NCBI RefSeq assembly: GCF_011386835.1 | Contig: NC_088800.1 | Location: 18,004,572 to 18,068,571 of the forward strand | Direction of reading: 5' to 3' | DNA: 64,000 nt | From: Chrysemys picta bellii | Lineage: Eukaryota; Chordata; Testudines; Emydidae | Shown here: one piece after another, positions 55,270-64,000 of the stretch | Layout: the number at the start of each line of letters is the position of its first letter | Numbering within the stretch: position 1 is the first letter of the stretch | Notes under the pieces: generated by a model | Told to the model about the DNA's origin: nothing | Databases searched by the model: none | What the model saw: only the letters and a program-made list of their open reading frames with translations | Program-made: the position numbers and the translations under genes

Positions 55270-56412
55270 TGAAAGCCATAGAATCCTCCACAAAAAGCCG
55301 TTATAAGATTCCTTTTGCCAATGACAGTGCTCTTGTTGGACACATTCCATTAGAACTCTAGTTTATCACTGAAAAATCTGCTGAGGTAGGTAAAATCTAT
55401 AGACCTTTACCATTAATCTGAAGACAACTGAGGCAGTGTAGCAACCCACATCTTGGAAAATGCATCACACTGAGTATAGCAATCAGTAGTGATGAACTCT
55501 AAGAGGCAATGAATTTTACCTACCTGGGAGGAATTTTGTCAAAAACTGACTTAACTGATTAAAAATTGTTACTTGAATTTTAAAAAGGCAGGGTTTGAGT
55601 ATGGCAGATTGGAAGCTGGGTCTACATCTCTTTTATACTAGTTTTAAACTAATGTAATTTCACTCACTTCTGTGGATTTATTCCTGATTAATGCATTTTT
55701 AAATGAGAAGGAGAATCAGGTCCACTGAGTCTGGAACCAGCATGGTACCACCCAAAGGGTGAAAAACAAACTTTACCATGCTGTACTGATTTCCAATTTA
55801 CTCTACAGCTAGAAAACATGGAAATGGTAGTGCTGGCACATCAAAGCACTGGAAAAAAATTAATCAACGGCACCTTTGAGCTATTATGCATATCAAGTGG
55901 CAAGATAAAATCATGAATAAAGAAGTTCTGCAAAGAGGTTGCACAAACAGCATTGAAGCAATCTTATAAAAGCACAGTTTTACTGGATTGGACATGTCCT
56001 TTGCATAGATGACAAAAGGCTCCCAAAGAAAAAAAAAAATCTGGAAACTCTTAATGTGTAAAAGATCAAGGGACTGATAGAAGCAGGAATACAAAGATGC
56101 CCTGGAAAAAAGAACCTCGCCCACTGTGACACAGATAGTAACATGTGTGAAGTTGCAGTGGCAAATGAATCATTTTGGTGAGCCAAAATAAAATCTGGTG
56201 TAGAACACTTGGAAGCAAGACAAGTCAACAAAAAAAGAGGGTAAATGGCAAGCAGAGAGAGCGTACAGGAGTTGCAGATGCAAGCAACAAAAATGAACTC
56301 TTATTCCTGCCCGACTTGTGGAAACTGAGGAGTCTTTTAGCAATCTACGATTCCAGAAATGCTCCTGCTTAATCTGTTGTCACCAGCAGGAAAGACTACT
56401 GCTGATGATGAC
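55270..56412 (+). pseudogene. Heavily eroded LINE, RT C-terminus and tail domain
   Basis: PFANDSALVGHIPLEL (55311-55360) matches an RT motif C region with FADD changed to FAND. After frame breaks, YWIGHVLCIDDKRLPK (55981-56028) and later RTGVADASNKNELLFLPDLW KLRSLL and YDSRN (about 56262-56360) match the C-terminal region of a common endonuclease-RT LINE type whose intact form has a CPDC-type zinc finger here. The cysteines are lost. A small palindromic repeat is nested at 55612-55722. Many stops and indels; inactive. It is a different LINE from 20958 and 47838. Confidence 0.7.
55612..55722. repeat. Small palindromic repeat nested in LINE relic
   Basis: TTTTATACTAGTTTTAAACTAATGTAAT, then GTGGATTTATTCCTGATTAATG and GGAGAATCAGGTCC. 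Same family as 57078 and 63735. Confidence 0.5.
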
Positions 56413-56419
56413 AATTCCA

Positions 56420-57074
56420 CATCTGGGACTAACTACCAACACTTAGCATAAACCACTGTCAGCTAACATTCTCTGAGCTGTGCAGATTCTTCCTGACATC
56501 ATCCGGTGCCTAAAACGAGATGTAAACTAAAGGAATGGTGTTCATTTAAGTGCTGTTAAAAAAATCAGTTAAAAAAATCCAAAGGGAAGCTCCTTTCAAA
56601 TTTCCAAAAGGGAATTAGCAATAACAGATTTTTACAATAACAACTCTCTAAAAGTTGTTAAGAACACCTCACATTTCTGAATGATCAGTGTGTGTAAAAG
56701 AAAGTGACTGAGTTTTACATTATGTCCTTTTCCCCAGTAGAGCCTGTTCCATTTGTACACGTTGTTCCATATCTGAGTCTTACTTGCATAGGAGACATGA
56801 AAGAAGGACATTAAGTTCACATCACTTCTGTGAACATGTTGCCATGTCAACAAGTAATACTGTATGGCTTAATTATTGATTGACTCATGTTCCTTTAGGA
56901 CATAGCACAAGCAATAACAGCACACTGAACAGCTTTGCTAGCTTAGATACTTATGCCCACATAAAAGGTGTGGCACTCCTAACCTAAGCACAGCTGCACT
57001 CTATATTGAAGTCTTCCTAGAAGACCCTAACGCAGTCAGCTTGCACAAAGAATAAATTTCACTGTATGGATTAA
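56420..57074. other. No recognised feature
   Basis: AT-rich sequence without recognised genes. Confidence 0.4.
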
Positions 57075-57077
57075 ATC

Positions 57078-57172
57078 TCTGGGTCTGATTCTTCTCTCAC
57101 TCCAGTGCAACTCCCTTGACTTATTCCTGATTTACACCAACATAAATGAGTGATGAATCAGGCCCTCTCTGC
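57078..57172. repeat. Small palindromic repeat
   Basis: GGGTCTGATTCTTCTCTCAC and GATGAATCAGGCCC form inverted ends around CAGTGCAACTCCCTTGACTT and CTGATTTACACCAACATAAA. Confidence 0.6.
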
Positions 57173-57179
57173 TCTGGAG

Positions 57180-57810
57180 CACCAACTACGGTAATCCACT
57201 GTGTTTTCACTGCTTTATAGTTGCCCCTGTATCAGCTACAACAGTGCTTGTTTGGGTGCTTCATCTGACATGTAACAAATCCCCGGTTTGCATAAAACAG
57301 ACACAGTTATTACATAAATCACACACACATAACTGAGATTAGAACCTTTGTCATTCAGCTCCAAAACACTGGCCTCTACTACTTGAGTTAAAGAAAAACT
57401 CCCTTGGCTGCTGCTTGTATCAGCTCACTATCCTTTCTGTGCTGCAGCCCTAGAGAACACTAGCACATTCTCATTCACATATGTGTGCACACGCAAAACT
57501 AGTAGATTATAGATGGGCAAGTAGCAGAGCAGCAACGATCAAAGATGTTGAATAAAGCAGTGTCAGATAGCTGGCAGAGCTATCAGTAATATGGGGGAAG
57601 ACAAGTGTAATAGCAGAGAGGGTGGCAACACTTCTGAACACAATAGACCTGAATCAGATCTTACTTATACCATTGTAAATCAGGAATATCTCCACTGAAG
57701 TCACCTGAATTACACGCGTAAGGTGTAGACTTAGAAGAGTAGTATAATCAGGCAGGATTCATGGATGGGATACTTAAGGACAGGACAAGAGCAGGGTTAG
57801 ATCAAAGACA
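57180..57810. other. No gene; palindromic scrap
   Basis: A piece at 57655-57725 (TTATACCATTGTAAATCAGG and CTCCACTGAAGTCACC) belongs to the same palindromic family. No gene was recognised. Confidence 0.4.
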
Positions 57811-57814
57811 CTGG

Positions 57815-57975
57815 CCTCAGTTTTCAAAAGTAGTCACCTAAACTGTGTCCAGTAAAAGACACTTGGATCCATTTTGCATGCCTGTCTGAGCCTAAAACAT
57901 CCATTTGTGCATACAAATGCATGATTTGTACACTTTATTTAAGCAGTCATTTTGAAAACGGGATCCCCAGTTTAG
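57815..57975. repeat. Foldback repeat (TTTTCAAAAGTAG type)
   Basis: CCTCAGTTTTCAAAAGTAGTC and, inverted, CCCGTTTTCAAAATGACTGC flank a centre with GTGCATACAAATGCATG. Related to 13165 and 46425. Confidence 0.55.
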
Positions 57976-57979
57976 ATTG

Positions 57980-58740
57980 TAAGTACAGTACGCTAGGAAT
58001 TAGGCACAAGTAGGGAGCGCAAAATTCTTGGAATATGTGTGCTGTCATGTTCACATCTTACATAGTTTTATATTTCAGACTCAAGTTGTAGACAGATCAG
58101 TTCCCACACTTGCTCACTTTGTCAGTGCTGTTCTATCATTTGCATATCATGGGACAAAATAAGGGGTGTGCACAGTTGGGTTCTTTCATTGTACAATGGT
58201 TACATAAACAGGCATGACATTTAAGACAAGGTTTCAGGTTATAACGTAGTCATATATGATTCAAGCTAGATTTAAATAGGAATGTTGTATCATTTTTTGT
58301 AACATTGTTAACCCCACAGAGAGCTAACTACATATTTTAATGTGCTCTCACAAGTCACTCAATGTATTCAAAAGACTTTGCTGAAGCTGCATATTGGGGT
58401 GACACTGCAAGATGTCCTTTTACAATAAACCCCAGGTCTCTTTCCTGGTTAAAATGTTTCAAAATATCGGTATGGAAATACATTTGACATCTGTTGACTT
58501 GGGGATATTTCCCTTTTGGAGCATGGCTTTGCCAGGGGTGCTGGAACAATTTTGATTGTGGGGGTGCTGATGATGGAAACCATGCATTTGGTGTTTGTTA
58601 TTACTATTTCAAACCAGGGGGTGCAGTAGCACCTCCAACCCCTCTAGTTCTAGCACCACTGGGCCGCTTTGTTGTTCCTTAGAATTTTCTGTTGTTCCCT
58701 ATGAAATGTCAGCTGCAAACTATAACATCTGTGATTAAGA
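57980..58740. other. No recognised feature
   Basis: AT-rich; GGTTGCTACTAGCACC-like motifs were not resolved into a family. No gene was recognised. Confidence 0.35.
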
Positions 58741-58869
58741 GGAGGGATGGTTTTGTGACTAAGGCACCGGACTGAGACTCAGGAAAGCTGGTTCAATTCC
58801 TAGCTCTGACAATTTTTCTGTGCAACTTTGGACAAGACACTTACTCTCTGCGCCTCAGAAACTCCTTTA

Positions 58870-58980
58870 AAAAGAACAGGAGCATAAGCCTATGCTCAAA
58901 TAAATTTGTTAGTCTCTAAGGTGCCACAACTACTCCTGTTCTTTTTGCGGATACAGACTAACATGGCTGCTACTCAGAAA
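58870..58980 (+). mobile_element. Penelope-like element with inverted 5' scrap
   Basis: CTATGCTCAAATAAATTTGT, TAGTCTCTAAGGTGCCACAA and GATACAGACTAACATGGCTG match the 15309 copy in opposite orientation. Duplicated flank CTCAGAAACTCCTTTA is at 58854-58869 and 58973-58988, partly overlapping the element end. The left edge AAAAAGAACAGGAG is an inverted copy of CTCCTGTTCTTTTT inside the same element. The hammerhead-like stem II is absent in this copy. Confidence 0.72.
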
Positions 58981-59086
58981 CTCCTTTATAAATGAGGGAA
59001 ATAATAGTTCCTTTCTCCTACTCTGGGTCTGTATTGTCTATTTAGATGCTAATCTCTTTGGAGCGTGGACAGTCTCTTAAGAGTAT

Positions 59087-59400
59087 TCCTGCACTTGGAG
59101 CTGGGGGGGTAACTCCCAGCTCACATGGACACGCTCGTGCTAGCTCTCATCAATCTAGAGCACTAAAAATAGTAGTGTAGCATGGGCAGTGGAGAACGGT
59201 GGCATAAGCTAGCCGTGCTGATTACAAGCCTGCCTAAACCCTATGAGTATGTAGCTGGCATGGTTAGCCCGTGCTGCTGCTTGCCACGGCTGTGCTACCC
59301 CGGGTACACTACAATTTTTAGCACACTAACTTGATAAGAGCTAGTGCAAGTATGTCTATGCAAGCTGGTAATCACACCCCTAGTGAATACTGTAGATGTA
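59087..59400. mobile_element. MITE nested in the SINE tail
   Basis: About 315 bp separate the two parts of the SINE tail. The left (TATTCCTGCACTTGGAGC) and inverted right (TTAGGCTACATCTACAGTATTC) ends are weakly alike. AGTAT occurs at both junctions. Internally, GTGCTAGCTCTCATCAATCTAGAGC and GATAAGAGCTAGTGCAAG are inverted. Superfamily uncertain. Confidence 0.55.
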
Positions 59401-59624
59401 GCCTAAGTATGTGAATGTACAGTGCCTAACACTCTGTGGCCACGATCTCATTTGGGGCTTCTAGGCACTACAAAGAAATAATCATACCATTTCAGTTTCA
59501 ATACTGTACCTCCATCCAGATAATTTATTTAAACAAGTTAACTCAGCATAGATATGTTGGGGGGGCCTCACAAGTTATATTTTTTCTAGCGGATAAAAAT
59601 TTTCATTTTCAGCTCCTAATTGTT

Positions 59625-60195
59625 CTTGCCTTATAGCTAATTTTCAACTTAATGAGCCAAATGTTCTCCTGCTCCTTGATCCTCTTCTCCTTAAACATTA
59701 ATCTCCTGTGTAAAACATTGTCAAATAGCTTCTGAAAATCTAACAATATAATGTCCACTGTATACCCTCTCTTGGCAGTGTTATCTTCAAAGAATTCCAA
59801 AAGGGTATTGAAGCGTGACTTTTGCCTCCTAAAGTATGTTGTCTATCCTTAATCAGGCTGAAGGATGCCTTTACTAGGTACTCCTCCTCTTAATCTGTTA
59901 AAGTACTTTCTAATATCTTCCCTACATCTGAAATTAAGCAAACTGGTCTGTAATTCCAGATGCTAAGCGCTTTATTAAATAAGGCTCACAGTGAAAGAAA
60001 ATAATGACACAGAAGAACATATAATTTGTGAGGGTTTCACAGTTATGCTGCCTTTGCTGCTGTAGCAGGGCAGAAACGTCCTGATTTGCATAAGAAAAGA
60101 TTAGATGAGTCAATATTTCACAGTGACTCAGACTTTCTTGTCAGTTTTTAAATATTAGAATTATACTGACCATTGACCAACCTTCAGGAATCTCT
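59625..60195 (-). pseudogene. Ancient CR1 relic, RT N-terminal region
   Basis: On the minus strand EFFEDNTAKRGYTVDIILLD FQKLFDNVLHRRL resembles CR1 RT motif A (YLDFSKAFD); the upstream part reads YRPVCLISDVGKILES, and still further GEIPEGWSMVSIILIFK. About 130 bp at 59990-60125 do not match and may be an insertion. Many frame breaks; much older than the CR1 at 48974. Confidence 0.65.
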
Positions 60196-60199
60196 CCCA

Positions 60200-63100
60200 A
60201 ACTAAGGCCAGATTCTGCTGGACCCTTCTGTGGGTGGGCAGAGAGGTGACCTTAAGAAGTCTTACTACACCTTTTGCATAGCCTGCTGAAGGCAGAATTC
60301 CAGATTCCTCTCTCCCTACTCCCACAGGCACATAGCTCTCCAGTGGGGAAGGGAGGGAGACATACATATGACCCCCTCCACACCATCCAGGCCAGCTATG
60401 TGTGGGGTAGCATGCTCTACTCCATAAATAGAAGAGTAGAGGGTGCATAGAATGCCTCCTGGTGCTCCCTCTGAGACAGTGCAGTTGGGCTCTGCCCACA
60501 ACACAGAGCTGTATCTACAAGACACAATTAAACCTTTGGTAAGTTTTGGCTAAAAACTACAATAGTGCTTTCCCTGTTTTCTACCCCTTTCCTATACTCT
60601 ATGATATGATCTGACAACCTATGTGAACACCCAGAGCCACCTGACAACCTTTTAGTAACAAACCGAGAGTTTGAACACATAGGACCCGATTCTGCCACCA
60701 CCACTCACATTCCAGGTCTCTCAGAATGAGGAACCACTCAGCTTGAATAAGGGTGGCAGAGTCAAGCCTTTAGCTAAGCTGGCATGAGTAACCATAAATT
60801 CAGTTGAGGGTCATCACAACCTGGCAAGTTTAGACCCGTAATAAAGGTACAAGAAGAAACAAGAGCCAGAAGTGAAGCTGCACCATATCATTTTCAGAAG
60901 TAGAGTAGACTGTCCTTCTGTGAATGGACATGTATCTTACTCATTTGCTGGCGGCCGGGGTGAGCTAAAATACCAAAAGCAGAATACATGATCATGTGTG
61001 AGTTAAGTCACCATGGCACTGGATAAATTGCTTTTTATGCCCAAATGCCATTTTCCTTTTAGCCATTTTTGATTCTAAGGAATTTACACACTGCTGTATG
61101 TTAAAGCTTTACACACAAATTCTTTTACTGAAGACTCATGCAGTGGACTCTTTTATGATGATAGCAGGGGCTCTATAATTATATGCACCTGGTATGATCA
61201 TCTGATCATTTCACAGTGCTTAGATCAGAAGCGATCACTTTTGTTCCAAGCTGCTTTACTCCAAATAGTTTTGAATATAGGTGATTTAGTAAATTTGTTT
61301 AAGTACTCTAGGTAATATTTATTATGAAGTATTAAAAGTTATTATTACAGGACAAGGTTGGCTCTGGATTCCTTACACAGCTGCTACTGAATATGCAGTT
61401 TTTTCTAATACTTTAATAGCAATGTGTTTTTCTAACAAAATAATATGGCATCCCAAACAAATTATGGGCCAGATGTTGCTACCCACTACAGACCCTGTGT
61501 GATGCTGTGGGTTCAATGACATTCTATTATTCCATGAAATTGAATATAATTATTCAGTGAAATTCTGCCTGCTTACAGCAAGTCTGAATTTAGCATGGTG
61601 GGATGGGGGAACCAAGAGGTATCCTTCAGAGATCCCAGAATATCTCCCTGGGATCTTGGGTTTGCATATTCCCTTTGGGAGGGAGGGTGCAGCTCAGTAT
61701 TTCTCCAGGTGATTGGTTGGCTCTGTTGGCTAGTGCACTGGGTGGGGAGGAACAGAACCCTGGCCGCCTTCTCTCTACCCCTTTTAGGGTGTCATACACC
61801 ACTGGAGGAGTAGCAAGAGGCATCCTTGAAGCTTCCCTGAGTTCAGGGATTGCAACTGTGCCTAGCTCATACGCAGGCTGCACAAGTGTGAGAAGACTCA
61901 GCCGCTCCAGTCACACATGCCTGCACAAAGCAGAATCCCGGCCTCTGTTTGCAAATGGTCATGTTTTAAAGTGTAGAAAAGTATGCATGACACACACATG
62001 CTCCCAAATCTTTCCACTTTGTTCCAGAACTCAGAAACCAGCACTCTAGGAAACTAATGGAAATGGGCAAAATGAGCATATCAAATCATCTCATTTTGCT
62101 GTGGACTTTCCTTTTGTGGAAGATCTCACACAGCTGGTCATGGTCACGAACTTAAACTCACTGCGTTGAAAAGTGATCAAGAGGCTGGCCTGGTAGGCTG
62201 GGGTTAGTCCTGCAAGCTGCCAAGAAGGAGATCCTGATTCAGTTTCAAGTGCTTTGACCATATTCAATGGGAACTGCACAGTCTTATGAAGGAGCTGAAT
62301 TCAACGGCTTCTCTCTAGTACTCTTTGATCTACTAGTCTACCAGTGCTTTCAGCCCTTTACTTTCATAAGCATCAATTCACCTTACAAAACAAAAGGGTT
62401 TTAAACTCCTGTTTACAAAATAGAAGCAATAATCAAATTCTTAAAACTCTCATTCATATATTTATCCAATTCAGAATCATTATTTGTCTGTGTATTTAGA
62501 TTTTTTCAAATCATTAGTGTAGTGACTTTTAAAAATACATAGGTGCCACAAGAACTTTGTTCTTTTCTATACAATTAAACTGATTACAAGTTTTCCACTA
62601 CCCTTGTAAATCCTTAAATGCACTATATTTGTAAAAGACTTAATTTTCTAGACTTTCTAAGCAGAAGAAATTTCATGGCTTAGCTCATTCCAGTGTCCTG
62701 CTGATATTATCACAAACGTCAATAAAAAATGTGTCCTATCAAATGTCTTTGTGGTGGTGTTTAGTTTCAAAATTCTTATTAAAGAAAGATATAATTAGTA
62801 ATAATTTAGATTATAGTAGTAAATTGCAGTGATATTTTTTACCAAAAAAGTTGCACCTCTTGTTCAATCATTATTACAATATACACTATTTTTTTTAAAC
62901 TTTGAGTGTAAGTATTCTTAACACATTAGTTTTTTTTTTCTAAACTATATTCATTGTAGTAGCTCTGGGGGAAATATGTGGCAAATAAAAAAGGCACAAA
63001 CTGAAAAAAGTCTAATAGCTAAAGAAACTGCAGTGGTATTTTTAAAGCAACAGCCATAAAAGCAAACTGCTTTTAGTTTATTGCTTAGTTAATTCATTAT

Positions 63101-63730
63101 CTGAATATTAGTTTGTGTGTGATTAATACTCTGATGTTGCAGACACTGCCTCATGTGATGAACTTTACGTACTTGAATATTCCCATTGGGAAGTCAATGG
63201 GACCACAGAATGAATAAAGTTACTCATGTGTAAACATTTGCAGTTTTGGACCTAGCAAGAGTACTTAATCATATTTGTCAGCAGTTGAGTAAAATATCAT
63301 CTCCGTGATGTACAGTATACTTGTTCCATATAAATTACAACCTATTTATGTTATAACTGTGTATTACTGAAATGGTAGTGCTGCACCTGTACAAGATTAT
63401 CTCCCAGAAAAGTACATTAGAATCTCTTGAGACTCTCTTTACTAGTTATTACTGCTATAAAGAGTTAATAGATTTTTTTCCATTTTCCCACACATACAGT
63501 ATATAGGGTATCCTCATGGAATGTGTAATATCCATGCTGTATTTATATTAATTTTGTCATTGATGTTTGTTGAAAGTTCCACACTTAGACTCCTGTACTT
63601 CCACATATGCATGTTGTTCAGGAAAACAAATATAAATCATTCAGCTTTTTACATTTCAGTCTGTGAGCACACAGGACTAAATCCTGGGGCCCTTGTGTAG
63701 CTGTGGAAGACACAAAGACAAAGTGAAAAC
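60200..63730. other. Long stretch without recognised genes
   Basis: 60200-60530 and 61590-61960 are GC-richer pieces of unknown origin with non-descript open frames. The rest, especially 62280-63500, is AT-rich and nearly free of the repeat families seen elsewhere. A scrap near 63170-63250 (CCCATTGGGAAGTCAATGGG) is a small palindrome. No exon or RNA gene was recognised. Confidence 0.4.
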
Positions 63731-63734
63731 TCTG

Positions 63735-63812
63735 TGGGCCAGATTCTCCTCTCACTTACACTAGTTTTATACTGGTGTAATTCTATTTATTTAAATAGAA
63801 TTCCTTCTGATT
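63735..63812. repeat. Small palindromic repeat
   Basis: GGGCCAGATTCTCCTCTCAC, TTACACTAGTTTTATACTGG and TGTAATTCTATTTATTTAAATAG are the best preserved half of the TTACACTAG-type family in this window. Confidence 0.6.
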
Positions 63813-63827
63813 TATATTGATAAGAGT

Positions 63828-63914
63828 CATAGACTTTAAGCCATAAGAGACAATCATGATCATGTAATCTGACCTCCTGCACATTGTAGGCCACAGAACC
63901 TCACCCACCCACTA
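63828..63914 (-). repeat. CR1 3' end fragment
   Basis: CATAGACTTTAAGCCATAAGAG, ATGATCATGTAATCTGACC and CACAGAACCTCACCCACCC are the complement of a CR1 3' UTR like that of the copy ending at 19724 (GTCAGACTAGATGATCATAA). Confidence 0.75.
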
Positions 63915-64000
63915 CAGGTCTGTCTCATTTTACGCTGGGGTTACGTTCCACAGTCAGCGCCTAAAGCGAAAATCGTGTATAGTCAAAATTACATTGAGTG
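63915..64000. mobile_element. Tigger-like element end (window edge)
   Basis: TA (63913-63914) precedes CAGGTCTGTCTCATTTTACG, which resembles pogo/Tigger termini (CAGG...CTCGTTTTA). It interrupts the CR1 fragment to its left and continues beyond the window. Confidence 0.55.

Larger units (their letters stand above)
58741..59505 (+). mobile_element. MIR-like SINE interrupted twice
   Basis: The tRNA-like head has ACTAAGGCACCGGACTGAGAC and B box GGTTCAATTCC (58792-58802). The CORE-like part GCAACTTTGGACAAGACAC TTACTCTCTGCGCCTCAG is broken at 58870 by a Penelope-like copy and resumes at 58981. The tail (GATGCTAATCTCTTTGGAGC) is broken near 59087 by a MITE and resumes with TGTACAGTGCCTAACACTCT and GGGGCTTCTAGGCACTACAA at 59417-59470. 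This copy shows head, CORE and L2-like tail of the family in one place. Confidence 0.8.

Noticed and set aside
60161..60499. 112-codon open frame on the minus strand
   Set aside because: No family resemblance, no splice or promoter context, and the GC-richer segment looks repeat-like.
61603..62049. 148-codon open frame on the plus strand
   Set aside because: No recognisable domain; two overlapping frames and an antisense frame are equally open. Not supported as a gene.

Overview
This window is vertebrate nuclear DNA, very probably from a turtle (cryptodire). The evidence is a CR1 LINE with typical reptilian 3' ends, the tortoise tRNA-derived Pol III SINE with a CR1-like tail, L2 and MIR-like relics, Penelope-like fragments, and many short hAT and Harbinger-like DNA elements. 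No bacterial, viral or organellar gene organisation is present.

The only host gene recognised is one first coding exon on the minus strand at 5202-5246. It encodes MSVAGLKKQFHKASQ followed by a GTAAGA splice donor. This is the N-terminus of an endophilin-A protein and best fits SH3GL3 (endophilin-A3). It sits in a CpG-rich promoter island (about 5140-5650) with inverted CCAAT boxes. Positions 1-5201 are therefore the 5' part of a large first intron. Positions from about 5.7 kb to 64 kb lie upstream of the gene and look intergenic; no other host exon was recognised there.

Layout. 1-5.2 kb: intron 1, with a Penelope-like fragment at the edge, a 1.14 kb hAT element with a C-rich minisatellite interior, and a G-rich degenerate array beside the exon. 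5.2-5.7 kb: exon 1 and promoter. 5.9-11.5 kb: dense repeats, including a CR1 carrying two nested DNA elements, a GC-rich repeat, an L2 endonuclease relic, a tortoise SINE, three ZNF143-like motifs and a foldback hAT. 13-38 kb: scattered relics, two CR1 pieces, an RTE-like LINE, several MITEs and a Tigger-like element. 38.5-46.4 kb: mostly unique AT-rich sequence. 46.4-52 kb: an RTE-like LINE split by a hAT MITE and by a 2.7 kb CR1. 52-60.2 kb: SINEs, a hAT MITE, an eroded LINE with a C-terminal tail domain, a SINE split by a Penelope-like insertion and a MITE, and an ancient CR1. 60.2-63.7 kb: AT-rich sequence without recognised genes. The right edge holds a CR1 tail invaded by a Tigger-like end.

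The window records layered transposition rather than a gene system. Target-site duplications are directly visible for several elements. The observations most worth a second look are the hammerhead-ribozyme-like fold in the Penelope-like copies, the ZNF143-like motif cluster, the CCAAT-bearing foldback hAT family, the palindromic small repeat families and the SH3GL3 promoter. I found no convincing undescribed system.
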